From JAFGRR01 sp964563855 (GTDB taxonomy: Bacteria; Planctomycetota; Phycisphaerae; UBA1845; Fen-1342): 51,834 nucleotides of DNA. The notes below the pieces were generated by a model. The model was not told the DNA's origin, ran no database searches, and saw nothing but the letters and a program-made list of their open reading frames with translations. Location: positions 1-51,834 of the forward strand of contig CAZLYU010000024.1 of assembly GCA_964563855.1 (NCBI GenBank), read 5' to 3'. A program made the position numbers and the translations under genes. Positions 42,098-50,140 of the stretch are shown here, piece by piece. Positions within the stretch are counted from its first letter, which is position 1, and every line of letters starts with the position of its first letter.

Positions 42098-43710
42098 CCA
42101 CGCAGCTCCTTCGATCGACGTCGTTCGGCCTGCTCGATTTCCGTGCGCGCGTTGGCGAGGTCGAGCCGCACGATGTCGATGCGTGTTTCGCCCGCAAAGC
42201 CCGGCACGTCGCTTTCCGGAACCCATCCGAACGGCTGCACCGAGAAGACCGGCTTGCCGTGGCGGGTATACGCGTTGAGCGCTTGCTCGAGCCGGGTCAG
42301 GTCCTCATTCGACCGCGCCGCCACATCCACGACCATCCCGCCAGACTTCGCGTCAAACGTAATGCTCTGCACCAGAATATGCTCGCCGACATTAAAGCTG
42401 GGCCCGTCTTCGCCTTCAGGTTGCGCGATGAGCTGCGTAATCGCCAGCAGGTCGTCGATCCAGACCGGGTCGGGCATCTCCTGAATGCGTTGCACCTGCG
42501 CGTCGATGCGCTTGAGCTCGGCCTGACGCTGCCGCAACTGGCTGTTCTCACGCTTGATCGCGGCCAAGTCGCTCGCCTGTTGACGCCACTCGACGATGCC
42601 GGCCGCCGCCGCCCCAATCGCCGCCGTCCCCACGGCAACACCCACCAGACGCGCCCGACGCTTGAGCTTGGCCCCGCGCGGCGTGGGCTTCTTGGGGTTG
42701 AGAAAGTCAACCGCCAACTCCCCGTCGCGACTCAACCCCCACGCCAATCCGAGCACGGCGGAAAACGCCCGCAATTGCCGACCGTCTTCCGGCAGCAACG
42801 CCAGCGATTCGGTCGGGTCATACACCTCGCAGGGAATGCCGAACCGCTCTTCAAGCGCCTCCAGCAGCGGCGGCTCAGCGTTCGTACCGCCGGCCACGAT
42901 AATACGCGAGACAGTGGCGTCCGCGTCCGCAGCGCGCTGCATTTGCAGCGTACGCGTCACTTCAACCACAAGCTGCCGAACCGCCTGATCAAGCTGCGCT
43001 TCATAGTCCGAACCGACCAGCCGCAGCGTGTCATGCTCGGCATCGGCGTCATCCCCCGCGTCATCGCCCGCATCCACTCGTGGTCGCGGAAGATCAACCG
43101 TCGCCACGCGCGAGAACGTCAGCACGCCGTCGTGGATCACATCCAGCTCGGTGACCTGCGGCCCCACATCCACCAGCAGCACACACTGATCCTCGGCCGA
43201 CGGCAACTTGCTGACGCTCACAAGGTTCGCGTACGGACGCAAGCCGATGCGCGTCGGCGTGAGCCCCGCGGCGTGACAGACCTCTTCGATTCGTTTGAGC
43301 CCTTCGCGGCGCGTGCCCGCCAGCATCACTTCCGTCACCGCCCCGTTCGCGTCGCGCTGCGTCGGAAGAAAGTCGATCGCCGCCGCTTCCGCAGGAAAGG
43401 GCAACTCCCGCAGCGCCTGAAACTGCACCGCCGCCGCCAGGTCGTCCATCGGCGTCGGCGGAAGCTTCATGCGGTTTATGACCGCTTTGTCGCGGGGAAC
43501 ATCAACGATCACCCGCCGGTGACGCCACCCATGTCGCTTGATCACACGACCGATGAATCCGCCCAACGCCTGCGGGTCTTCATGATCGACGTCGTCGGGA
43601 ACGCGGTAGGAATGCGCATCTTCGAGCGCCATGCTCGCGCCGACTTTCGCCACCACGAGCCGCAACGACCAGGCATCCCAATCCGCACACAATACACGAC
43701 GTGACAGCAC
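42094..43710 (-). CDS. PilM-PilN (GspL-like) fusion protein
   Basis: A 538-residue protein. Residues 1-330 are an actin-like PilM/GspL cytoplasmic domain: LCADWDAWSLRLVVAKVG, then RMKLPPTPMDDLAAAVQFQA and QCVLLVDVGPQVTELDVIHD and the second phosphate loop VSRIIVAGGTNAEPPLLEAL. A membrane helix (RLVGVAVGTAAIGAAAAGIV) and a coiled coil with a PilN-type periplasmic part (RIDAQVQRIQEMPDPVWIDD) follow. In type IV pili these are separate PilM and PilN proteins; here they form one chain as in GspL. GGAGA lies 6-7 bases before the GTG. There is a 117-base gap from gspK. Confidence 0.82.
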   Translation of the reverse strand: MLSRRVLCADWDAWSLRLVVAKVGASMALEDAHSYRVPDDVDHEDPQALGGFIGRVIKRHGWRHRRVIVDVPRDKAVINRMKLPPTPMDDLAAAVQFQALRELPFPAEAAAIDFLPTQRDANGAVTEVMLAGTRREGLKRIEEVCHAAGLTPTRIGLRPYANLVSVSKLPSAEDQCVLLVDVGPQVTELDVIHDGVLTFSRVATVDLPRPRVDAGDDAGDDADAEHDTLRLVGSDYEAQLDQAVRQLVVEVTRTLQMQRAADADATVSRIIVAGGTNAEPPLLEALEERFGIPCEVYDPTESLALLPEDGRQLRAFSAVLGLAWGLSRDGELAVDFLNPKKPTPRGAKLKRRARLVGVAVGTAAIGAAAAGIVEWRQQASDLAAIKRENSQLRQRQAELKRIDAQVQRIQEMPDPVWIDDLLAITQLIAQPEGEDGPSFNVGEHILVQSITFDAKSGGMVVDVAARSNEDLTRLEQALNAYTRHGKPVFSVQPFGWVPESDVPGFAGETRIDIVRLDLANARTEIEQAERRRSKELRG

Positions 43711-43827
43711 GCTGATTCTCCAAACACCACCAGCCGCACGCGCGGCGCGCGGTCAACCGCTCGAGGCGCGACATCCGCTCAATAGGTTGTACGACGCATC
43801 GCGAGCGCAGTGGCGCCCGCCAACACG

Positions 43828-45495
43828 CTATTCCAGCGCCGCCGCCCCTTCCGGCAACTCGCGGTCGACCGGCCAGGCGAAACCGAGCGGCGTCAAGTCG
43901 CGATAATAGCGCACTTGCGCAACGGGGCCCAGCATCTCCACCATCCACTCATAACGCCGAAACACACGCACATGATCCGCGTAGCCCAATACCTCCACGC
44001 GCTGCTGAAACGCTTTCGCCGTCAGATACGGCGCAATGCGCCGGAATGTCGCCGGGGTAATCAGTTCCTGCATCAGCGGCCACGCGATCGTTTGGTGGCA
44101 GATTTCGCAGCCTTCGACGGTCGCCGTCCCACGACCGGCGATGATCGCGCTCAACGCATCCTCCGTCATCCCCGGAATCGTGCGCAACACTCGTCGAGAA
44201 GCGGTGTTCAAATTGATGAGCCCCTCGGTGTACTGCGACTGCTGACTCACTTCGCGCAGCGTGAAGCGATCGAGCACGTGCGGCAACTCTTCAATCGTCA
44301 CCGGGCTGTTCGCCAGCGCCTGCGGCAACGGCGGCTCGATCTCAAAATCATCGTCCTCCAGTAATGCTTCCGCCTCACCATCACCTTCGTCTTCCTCAGG
44401 AGGGCTCGCGTTGGGGTCTTCGAAAGTGGCTTCCGCAACGTAGACGTCGCCGATGCTGTTCATGATCTCCAGCGTGCCGCGGTCGTTGGCGAGGTTCTGC
44501 AGAAACTGCAGCGTCGCCAGGCTGATCGGCGACACCTGCTCGTCTTGGGCGAGCTGCGCCTGCCACTGCGCAATCTGCGCTTGAACCGCCTGCTGACCTG
44601 CCAGCAAGTTGAAACGCGGTTTGTTGTCGAGCGCTACCTCCGGCTCGCGCGACCATACCGTGATAAACGGCGCCAGACCGTGATTCAGCACACCGTCCGC
44701 GTTGTCGTACTCCGGGAACGAGAGGTCGCCGTCGTCTTCATTGCGGTCAAGGATGCCGTTGCGATTGACATCTTCGCCCCACAGCACCGCGGCGCTGAAG
44801 CCCTTGACGAGCAACAGCTCTTCAACGCTGTCGAGCGGTCCGTTCTTGGCTTGGTAGGGGGGCTCTAGCTGCCCGTAGTATTCGCTCTCCGCGCCGCCTT
44901 CACGCGGATCGTCGTCTTCGTCGAGCCAGTCGAGCAGGGCCGCCGTGAGCTCCAGCCCATTCTCCAATCCCAAATCGATCAGCAACGGCGAGAGCAGCGC
45001 CTGCAACTGCGCCGGCTCCGCGGGGTCGATGATGTTGATGTTCAGCTTGCTCGACTCCGGCGTCAGGCCGAAGCGGATGCGGTCTTCGTCATCGAGCTGA
45101 TTCAGGACCGGCGAAACCACGGAGTAACGCCACGCGTCGGAGCGCTTCTGCATGCCAGCCAGCGCTTCCGGCCGCGTGCGCGCCTCACGAACCGGATCGT
45201 TCTCGCGCGTAAAGTCGCTGGCGAACACCAGTTGATGTCGAAAACGATCCGGCGCGTGCCGCCAAACGTTGTGATCGTGACGCGCGGTGTTGCGTCGCAA
45301 CGTCGCGATGGTTTCTTCAAACCCCGACTCGGCCGCGAGCCGCGCCTGTTGCCCATCAACGAACGCAATCGTGCCGCGCGTCTCCGCGTTCACGAAGAAC
45401 AAGAACCCCGCCACCGCCAACGCCAGAAACCCGACTAGCACCAGCACGGCCGGCAGAATGACGCCCCGCGATTTGTGAAATCGAGCCCAACTCAC
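43828..45495 (-). CDS. gspK: Type II secretion minor pseudopilin GspK
   Basis: A 555-residue pseudopilin that caps the tip of the type II secretion pseudopilus. The GTG at 45495 overlaps the gspJ stop (GTGA) and gives a short leader, KSRG, then VILPAVLVLVGFLALAVAG, the class III helix lacking Glu5, as in GspK. The alpha-domain has LTPESSKLNINIIDPAEPAQ and the C-terminal helix-hairpin-helix segment GLINLNTASRRVLRTIPGMT. DVNRNGILDRNE fits a canonical 12-residue EF-hand loop. The protein is much larger than the usual 300-330 residues, with a long acidic insert (PPEEDEGDGEAEALLEDDDF). Confidence 0.88.
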   Translation of the reverse strand: MSWARFHKSRGVILPAVLVLVGFLALAVAGFLFFVNAETRGTIAFVDGQQARLAAESGFEETIATLRRNTARHDHNVWRHAPDRFRHQLVFASDFTRENDPVREARTRPEALAGMQKRSDAWRYSVVSPVLNQLDDEDRIRFGLTPESSKLNINIIDPAEPAQLQALLSPLLIDLGLENGLELTAALLDWLDEDDDPREGGAESEYYGQLEPPYQAKNGPLDSVEELLLVKGFSAAVLWGEDVNRNGILDRNEDDGDLSFPEYDNADGVLNHGLAPFITVWSREPEVALDNKPRFNLLAGQQAVQAQIAQWQAQLAQDEQVSPISLATLQFLQNLANDRGTLEIMNSIGDVYVAEATFEDPNASPPEEDEGDGEAEALLEDDDFEIEPPLPQALANSPVTIEELPHVLDRFTLREVSQQSQYTEGLINLNTASRRVLRTIPGMTEDALSAIIAGRGTATVEGCEICHQTIAWPLMQELITPATFRRIAPYLTAKAFQQRVEVLGYADHVRVFRRYEWMVEMLGPVAQVRYYRDLTPLGFAWPVDRELPEGAAALE

Positions 45496-46334
45496 GGCGA
45501 GAGCCCCGGCGCAAATTGTTCCGACAATTGCTGCCCCATCCGCTGCATCCGGCTCCCGTAGAAGCGGTCGGCCGCCGGCAGTCGCACGATCATGCTGTAG
45601 CGCTCGTCCTGCGGCACATCGGGACCCAGCGGATATTCTTCCAGCGGCCACTCGTCGAGATCGCGATCCTCCCACTCGTCAAACGAGATCGGCTCATACG
45701 CTAGCGTGATCTGGATCATCTGCGGCAGGGAGTTGCCGGCGGTCAGATCCCACGTCGTGGTCCACTCCACCCCGTCAAAGTAGCGATACTCCAGATACTT
45801 GATCTCGGGCGCCCACGGCGTGTCGCGCACGGCGAGCGGGTCTTCCTCCTCCACCACCGTTTGGCCCAGCGTATCCATCTCGGTGCGCAGAATGCCGAAG
45901 TTCAGCGGGTCGCCGTTCGGATCCTGCTGGTCGTCGCGATAGTCGAGCCGGTAGCTGAGCATGCGAATGTCGTGCGCGCCCGGCGGGGGGGGCTCAAACT
46001 CGTCCCGAAAACCGTAGTCCCGTTCGCGCGGCAGGGTGGTCGTGAGAAACGTGATGGAGCGCCGATCACCGACCAGCCGTTGCTGTCCCTGCGGAAAGCG
46101 AATCTGCTCGGCGCCGAGCACGCCGCGCAACTCCTCGCTCATGCGTCCCAGCACCATGCGGGCGACCGCGGTGCGATCCACTTCGTCTTCCACGATCCCT
46201 CTGACGCGCAGCGTCTGCCAGAAGAACGTCGCCATCATGCCCAGCAAAATCGCCATGATCGCTACCGCGATGATGACCTCCAGCAGCGTCAGTCCCCGGC
46301 GCAGAGCTGTGTTTCTCGCGGTGCGTGCAAACAT
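45492..46334 (-). CDS. gspJ: Type II secretion minor pseudopilin GspJ-like
   Basis: A 280-residue pseudopilin. The prepilin leader ALRRG is followed by LTLLEVIIAVAIMAILLGMM with Glu5, the class III signal for the prepilin peptidase. The rest is a beta-rich domain with SITFLTTTLPRERDYGFRDE and IRMLSYRLDYRDDQQDPNGD, consistent with the GspJ fold. Length fits GspJ (about 200-230) with a longer loop. Its stop overlaps gspK by 4 bases, and only 4 bases separate it from the upstream gspI-like gene. Confidence 0.82.
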   Translation of the reverse strand: MFARTARNTALRRGLTLLEVIIAVAIMAILLGMMATFFWQTLRVRGIVEDEVDRTAVARMVLGRMSEELRGVLGAEQIRFPQGQQRLVGDRRSITFLTTTLPRERDYGFRDEFEPPPPGAHDIRMLSYRLDYRDDQQDPNGDPLNFGILRTEMDTLGQTVVEEEDPLAVRDTPWAPEIKYLEYRYFDGVEWTTTWDLTAGNSLPQMIQITLAYEPISFDEWEDRDLDEWPLEEYPLGPDVPQDERYSMIVRLPAADRFYGSRMQRMGQQLSEQFAPGLSP

Positions 46335-46338
46335 GGCG

Positions 46339-47367
46339 CTAGCGGCTTCCGCTGTTGCGCAGTTGAATCATCTCTTCGATCTGATTGCGAATCTCGTCAT
46401 CAGCGCCGCCCTCGCCGCTCGAAGCGTTGTCGCGTGGATTGCGATTGCCGTCCCCCGACGCGGGCGGCCCGTTGTTGTTCCCGGTGCGATCGTTCCGTCC
46501 GGGGCGGGTGGGCGTCCGCGATCCGCCCCCTTGCCGGTTGATCTGGTCGAGGATCTGATCACGCAATCCGTCGGCGCCGGGAATGCCCTCCGGCAGATTG
46601 CCGGGCAAACCCTCGAGACCCGGGATGCCCCCGGGCACGGCGCTGGGGTCGATGCCGAATTGGGTCATCATCTGCTGCAACTGCCCCATGTCGAGCTGCT
46701 GGCCGTTGGTTCCCGACAGTCCGCCGGCCGCGAGCGTCTGCATGAGCGGCAAGATGTCCGCCATCATGGTCATCATCGTTTCCGGGTCACGCGTGAGCTC
46801 GTCGATCAGCTCTTGCGGATTCACATTCTCAGGATCGAGATTGGGCATCAGTTCCTGAAGCTGCGCAATCTGCTCCTCGGCCATGCCGTAGTCGCGTTCC
46901 AGGTCAATCTGCGTCGGCGCAGCCTTCAGCATCCGCACCTGCCGCACGACACGCGCGTCCGAGATATCGTCCGGACGCAGCGGATCGTCTTGGTACAGGA
47001 TTTCGAGCGAAATCTCGAAGACCGGGGCCGCCGGGTCATCCTCGATTTCGTTGTCGACCGGCGCTTCCTGATCGATCAGCGGCTCGATCTCCAGTCGCCA
47101 AAACCATCGCGGATATTGATCGCCAAAATCATCCTCGCGCGTTTGCTCGTCGAACACCTGCTGCTGCAGCGCCAGGTCGAGCTCGAGCCGCGCGGCAAGC
47201 CGATCCGCGAGCATGCTGCCTTGCAGTAGTTCTTCACCAACGATCGCGTTCCGCACCCCGCCGCGCAACTGCGCGCCAATCATCGCCAGCGAAGCGACCA
47301 GAATCGTCATCGCGACAATGACTTCGAGCAGCAGGGCGCCGCGTCGACTTGCAAAACGGTCGTGCAT
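46339..47367 (-). CDS. GspI-like pseudopilin with a very long disordered tail
   Basis: A 342-residue pseudopilin. The ATG at 47367 gives a short leader MHDRFASRRG, then ALLLEVIVAMTILVASLAMI with Glu5; upstream in-frame ATGs would give too long a leader. Residues about 40-130 form a GspI-like domain (RFWFW-type strands FWRLEIEPLIDQEAP). The C-terminal half is unlike GspI (usually 120-130 residues): Met/Gln/Asp-rich helices (MTMMADILPLMQTLAAGGLS) and then a Gly/Pro/Asn/Arg low-complexity segment (GGSRTPTRPGRNDRTGNNNG). The tail probably lies at the pseudopilus tip. Assignment to I rather than another minor pseudopilin rests on operon order. Confidence 0.72.
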   Translation of the reverse strand: MHDRFASRRGALLLEVIVAMTILVASLAMIGAQLRGGVRNAIVGEELLQGSMLADRLAARLELDLALQQQVFDEQTREDDFGDQYPRWFWRLEIEPLIDQEAPVDNEIEDDPAAPVFEISLEILYQDDPLRPDDISDARVVRQVRMLKAAPTQIDLERDYGMAEEQIAQLQELMPNLDPENVNPQELIDELTRDPETMMTMMADILPLMQTLAAGGLSGTNGQQLDMGQLQQMMTQFGIDPSAVPGGIPGLEGLPGNLPEGIPGADGLRDQILDQINRQGGGSRTPTRPGRNDRTGNNNGPPASGDGNRNPRDNASSGEGGADDEIRNQIEEMIQLRNSGSR

Positions 47368-47444
47368 GACTTGCTGCCTTTCGAAACGCGTCGACGCGCT
47401 GATCCCCGGCCGCTGACGACTGGCGCCCAATCGTACAATCCGCG

Positions 47445-48191
47445 TCATCCCCACCCGGGGTTCTCGTCGTCGGCCATGAACTCACGCTCAAAATCAATCA
47501 GCAACTCGCGCTCTTCCTCGAGCTCATCTTCCGGAATCGGATCGGGACGAAACACCTCGCTCTCATCCAAAGACGCGATTTGCTCATTCACGTGCAACCG
47601 GCCAAGCCGACCATCCAGCGTCAGTTCCACGCCGATGCCGCGCGTGTTTCGCAGCGTCCAACGCAGCGAGTTGCTCGTACCGGTCGGCGTGAACTCCACG
47701 ATCAGCGGATCGAGCAGCTCGATGATCGGCGTCGGCTCAGCCAACACCTCTTCATCGTCCCACTCTTCATACACTTCATCGTCTTCGTCGGATTCAAGCG
47801 GCGGCGGGCCGTCGGGCAACTCGATGAACTCGTCGACCCACACGTCCTGGAAAACGCCCGCATACGTCGCCCACGGCTCGCGCACCGGAACGAACATGTC
47901 GGGCGCGTCGATCGGATCCACCTGTCGACGCACTTCGATCTCACCGTCACGCCGGAACAGCATCTGATAACGATGACCGCTGTTCATCGCTTCGGCCCGC
48001 GCCATCGCGATGATCGCTCGCTGCCGCTTCACCGCCTCCGGCAGTTGCTGGCTCAGGCTGAAGCCCTCGAGCCGCGGCACCGTGGTCAGCACCAGCACAC
48101 CAAGCAAGGCGACCACCAGCAACAGTTCGAGCAGCGAGAGCGCCCGCCGGGAGCGCCGATGACGGCTCAAAATTGCAGGCGAAGCTCGCAT
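47445..48191 (-). CDS. GspH-like pseudopilin
   Basis: A 248-residue pseudopilin with leader HRRSRRA and mature start LSLLELLLVVALLGVLVLTT; Glu5 is present, but the residue before the cleavage site is Ala instead of the usual Gly. A GspH-type beta-domain follows (RYQMLFRRDGEIEVRRQVDP, IVEFTPTGTSNSLRWTLRNT), carrying an acidic insert (LESDEDDEVYEEWDDEEVLA) and an acidic C-terminus (PIPEDELEEERELLIDFERE). It lies between gspG and the gspI-like gene. Confidence 0.78.
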   Translation of the reverse strand: MRASPAILSRHRRSRRALSLLELLLVVALLGVLVLTTVPRLEGFSLSQQLPEAVKRQRAIIAMARAEAMNSGHRYQMLFRRDGEIEVRRQVDPIDAPDMFVPVREPWATYAGVFQDVWVDEFIELPDGPPPLESDEDDEVYEEWDDEEVLAEPTPIIELLDPLIVEFTPTGTSNSLRWTLRNTRGIGVELTLDGRLGRLHVNEQIASLDESEVFRPDPIPEDELEEERELLIDFEREFMADDENPGWG

Positions 48192-48238
48192 GGCGGGGGG
48201 CGCCCCTTACGCCCGGCGGCGTGGCGGGTCGACGGTGA

Positions 48239-48673
48239 CTACTCTTCCCAGTTCGTAATGTCGTCGTCGGTGCCCCACTCGCCGTCGGGACCGTTGCTGC
48301 CGAGGTCGTAGGTGTTCTCGTTGTTTTCGCCGGGGTACTCGTAATACCAGTCGTTGCCCCACGGATCCTGCATGTCCTTGCTTTGCAGCAGCGGCTCCCG
48401 CCACTTCTTCTGCAGCTCTTCGTCTTCAGGACCCTGCACCAGCATCACCAGCTCGTCCGGATACGCACCCATCGTCGCGCGATAGGTGTCGAGCGTCGTC
48501 GCCAGCGAACCTGTCACCGCCGCATTCGCCGCATCGACCTTCACTTGCTCGCCGACGCCGAAGAACCGCGGCGCGACCAGCGCAGCAAGAATCCCCAGAA
48601 TCACCACCACCATCAGAACTTCAAGCAGACTGAAACCGCGTCGGCGGCGTACAGGACGTTGAACGGCTTGCAT
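48239..48673 (-). CDS. gspG: Major pseudopilin GspG
   Basis: A 144-residue major pseudopilin. ATG 48673 has AAGGAG 8 bases upstream and gives leader VQRPVRRRRG with mature FSLLEVLMVVVILGILAALV, Phe1 and Glu5 as usual. The globular part has the alpha-loop YPDELVMLVQGPEDEELQKK, WREPLLQSKDMQDPWGNDWY and the Ca-binding end YDLGSNGPDGEWGTDDDITN that is conserved in GspG. An ATG seven codons upstream lacks a ribosome site. It follows gspF by 32 bases. Confidence 0.95.
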   Translation of the reverse strand: MQAVQRPVRRRRGFSLLEVLMVVVILGILAALVAPRFFGVGEQVKVDAANAAVTGSLATTLDTYRATMGAYPDELVMLVQGPEDEELQKKWREPLLQSKDMQDPWGNDWYYEYPGENNENTYDLGSNGPDGEWGTDDDITNWEE

Positions 48674-48705
48674 CGAAAGGCTCCTTGCAGACAACGGCGC
48701 GCGGG

Positions 48706-49914
48706 CTACCGACCCAACCCAGACGTCGCCATGGACATAATCGGCAGCAGCAACGCCACCGCGATGAACAACACCATACCCGCCGACACGAACAGCAGCA
48801 GCGGCTCGAGCAGGCGCATGAACATGTCGATCTGACGCGCCGTGCGCGCCTCTTGCGTATTCGCCACCTCCACCAGCGTCTTGTCCAGCGTGTTGCTTTC
48901 TTCAGCAACCGCAATCATGTCGACGATCGCCGGCGGGAACAGCTTGCTCTCCTCCAGAGGCTGTGTCAGCGCTTCGCCGTGGCGTACGTTTTCGGCGGCG
49001 TTATGGATCGCCTCGGCCAAAATGTCGTTTCCAGCCGACGCCTTGGCGATCTCCAGCGACTGAATGATCGGGATCCCGTTCGCCAGCAGCGTCCCCAAAA
49101 TGCGGCAGAAGCGGCACAGCGAGATCATCGTGTAAATCGGCCCAATGCCCGGCGTCTTGAGCTGCAGCACCGCCACCGTCCGCGCTCCAACAGCACTCTG
49201 GAAGAAGCTGTAAACCGCCAACACAACCACCAGCGCCACCCCCGCGATGACCAGAAACTGCGACGTGAGCAGATCGGCCACCCAAAACACCAGCAGCGTC
49301 GGCCACGGCTTGTCCGCGTTCACCAGCATCGGCTCGATCTTCGGCACCACGAACGTCATGATCACCGTGACCGCAATCAACATCACCGAGAACAGCACCG
49401 CAGGGTAAATCAGCGCCCCAATAAATTTATTCCGCACTTCGTCCTGACGAACGACGAATTCGGACAACCGCGTCAGCACGTCTTCGAGAAAACCGCCGCG
49501 CTCGCCCGCCCGCACCATCGCGCAGTGCAGCTTCGGAAACGCGTTGCCGTGCTTCTCCATCGAGTCGGCTAAACTGTCCCCGCCCGCCACGTCTTCGTGC
49601 ACCTCACGCAGCACCCGCGACAACGCCGGCGTCGTGCTCTGCTTCGACAGCACGCTCAGCGCCCGCAGCATCGGCACGCCCGCGTTCAGCAGATCCGCCA
49701 GCTGCTCGTAAATCACCCCGACTTTCGAAACGCTGACCTTCTTCGCCTTACCCGTAAAGAACGACGGCCCGTCCGTGTTGACCTCGTTCAGCTCGACCGG
49801 CAGCAGCCGCTTCTCGTCGAGCATGCGCACCGCCCCCGCCGACGTGTCGGCGACCAGCGTCCCGCGGACTTGCTCTCCCGTATGATTTCGCGCCCGATAC
49901 GCGAAGGTTGGCAT
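48706..49914 (-). CDS. gspF: Type II secretion inner-membrane protein GspF
   Basis: A 402-residue platform protein that contacts the assembly ATPase. Two repeated GspF domains are present (EQLADLLNAGVPMLRALSVL and RFCRILGTLLANGIPIIQSL), with three membrane helices including YPAVLFSVMLIAVTVIMTFV and the C-terminal LLLFVSAGMVLFIAVALLLP. AGGA stands 8 bases before the ATG. It is the first gene of the eight-gene leftward operon 49914-40964. The ATPase GspE that it should bind is not in the window. Confidence 0.95.
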   Translation of the reverse strand: MPTFAYRARNHTGEQVRGTLVADTSAGAVRMLDEKRLLPVELNEVNTDGPSFFTGKAKKVSVSKVGVIYEQLADLLNAGVPMLRALSVLSKQSTTPALSRVLREVHEDVAGGDSLADSMEKHGNAFPKLHCAMVRAGERGGFLEDVLTRLSEFVVRQDEVRNKFIGALIYPAVLFSVMLIAVTVIMTFVVPKIEPMLVNADKPWPTLLVFWVADLLTSQFLVIAGVALVVVLAVYSFFQSAVGARTVAVLQLKTPGIGPIYTMISLCRFCRILGTLLANGIPIIQSLEIAKASAGNDILAEAIHNAAENVRHGEALTQPLEESKLFPPAIVDMIAVAEESNTLDKTLVEVANTQEARTARQIDMFMRLLEPLLLFVSAGMVLFIAVALLLPIMSMATSGLGR

Positions 49915-49974
49915 GCGAGCGTCCTACGCTAAACTGCAAATGACCGGCGACGCAGGAACATCCCGCGCCGCGCC

Positions 49975-49980
49975 CTTATA
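49975..49980 (-). promoter_or_regulatory. Possible -10 box for the gsp operon
   Basis: On the minus strand TATAAG matches five of six -10 bases, placing a start point about 54 bases before gspF. The region 17 bases farther upstream shows no good -35 hexamer, so the assignment is weak. Confidence 0.3.
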
Positions 49981-50023
49981 CCCAGAATTTAACCGTCCGG
50001 ATGCGGCCCCGTTCGCCTGTGGC

Positions 50024-50051
50024 TTGAGGTCTCGCTGTCCGCCGTTAGATT
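50024..50051 (+). promoter_or_regulatory. Possible sigma-70 promoter of the helicase gene
   Basis: TTGAGG (50024-50029) and TAGATT (50046-50051) with a 16-base spacer resemble -35 and -10 boxes and lie in the only AT-richer patch before the helicase. The leader would be about 80 bases and contains a short upstream frame starting at ATG 50062 that overlaps the helicase start. Confidence 0.4.
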
Positions 50052-50140
50052 ATTAGGCAACATGGCTCAGCGGCCAACCCGCCCCAGCCCGCGCGCTGCG
50101 CGTCGGCGGGCGCCGTTTTCGAGCCTCTATCAAGGATCGC

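Noticed and set aside
42259..43704. 481-codon plus-strand frame opposite the pilM-pilN fusion
   Set aside because: Arg/His/Gln-rich antisense shadow; the real frame has PilM motifs, a ribosome site and operon coupling.
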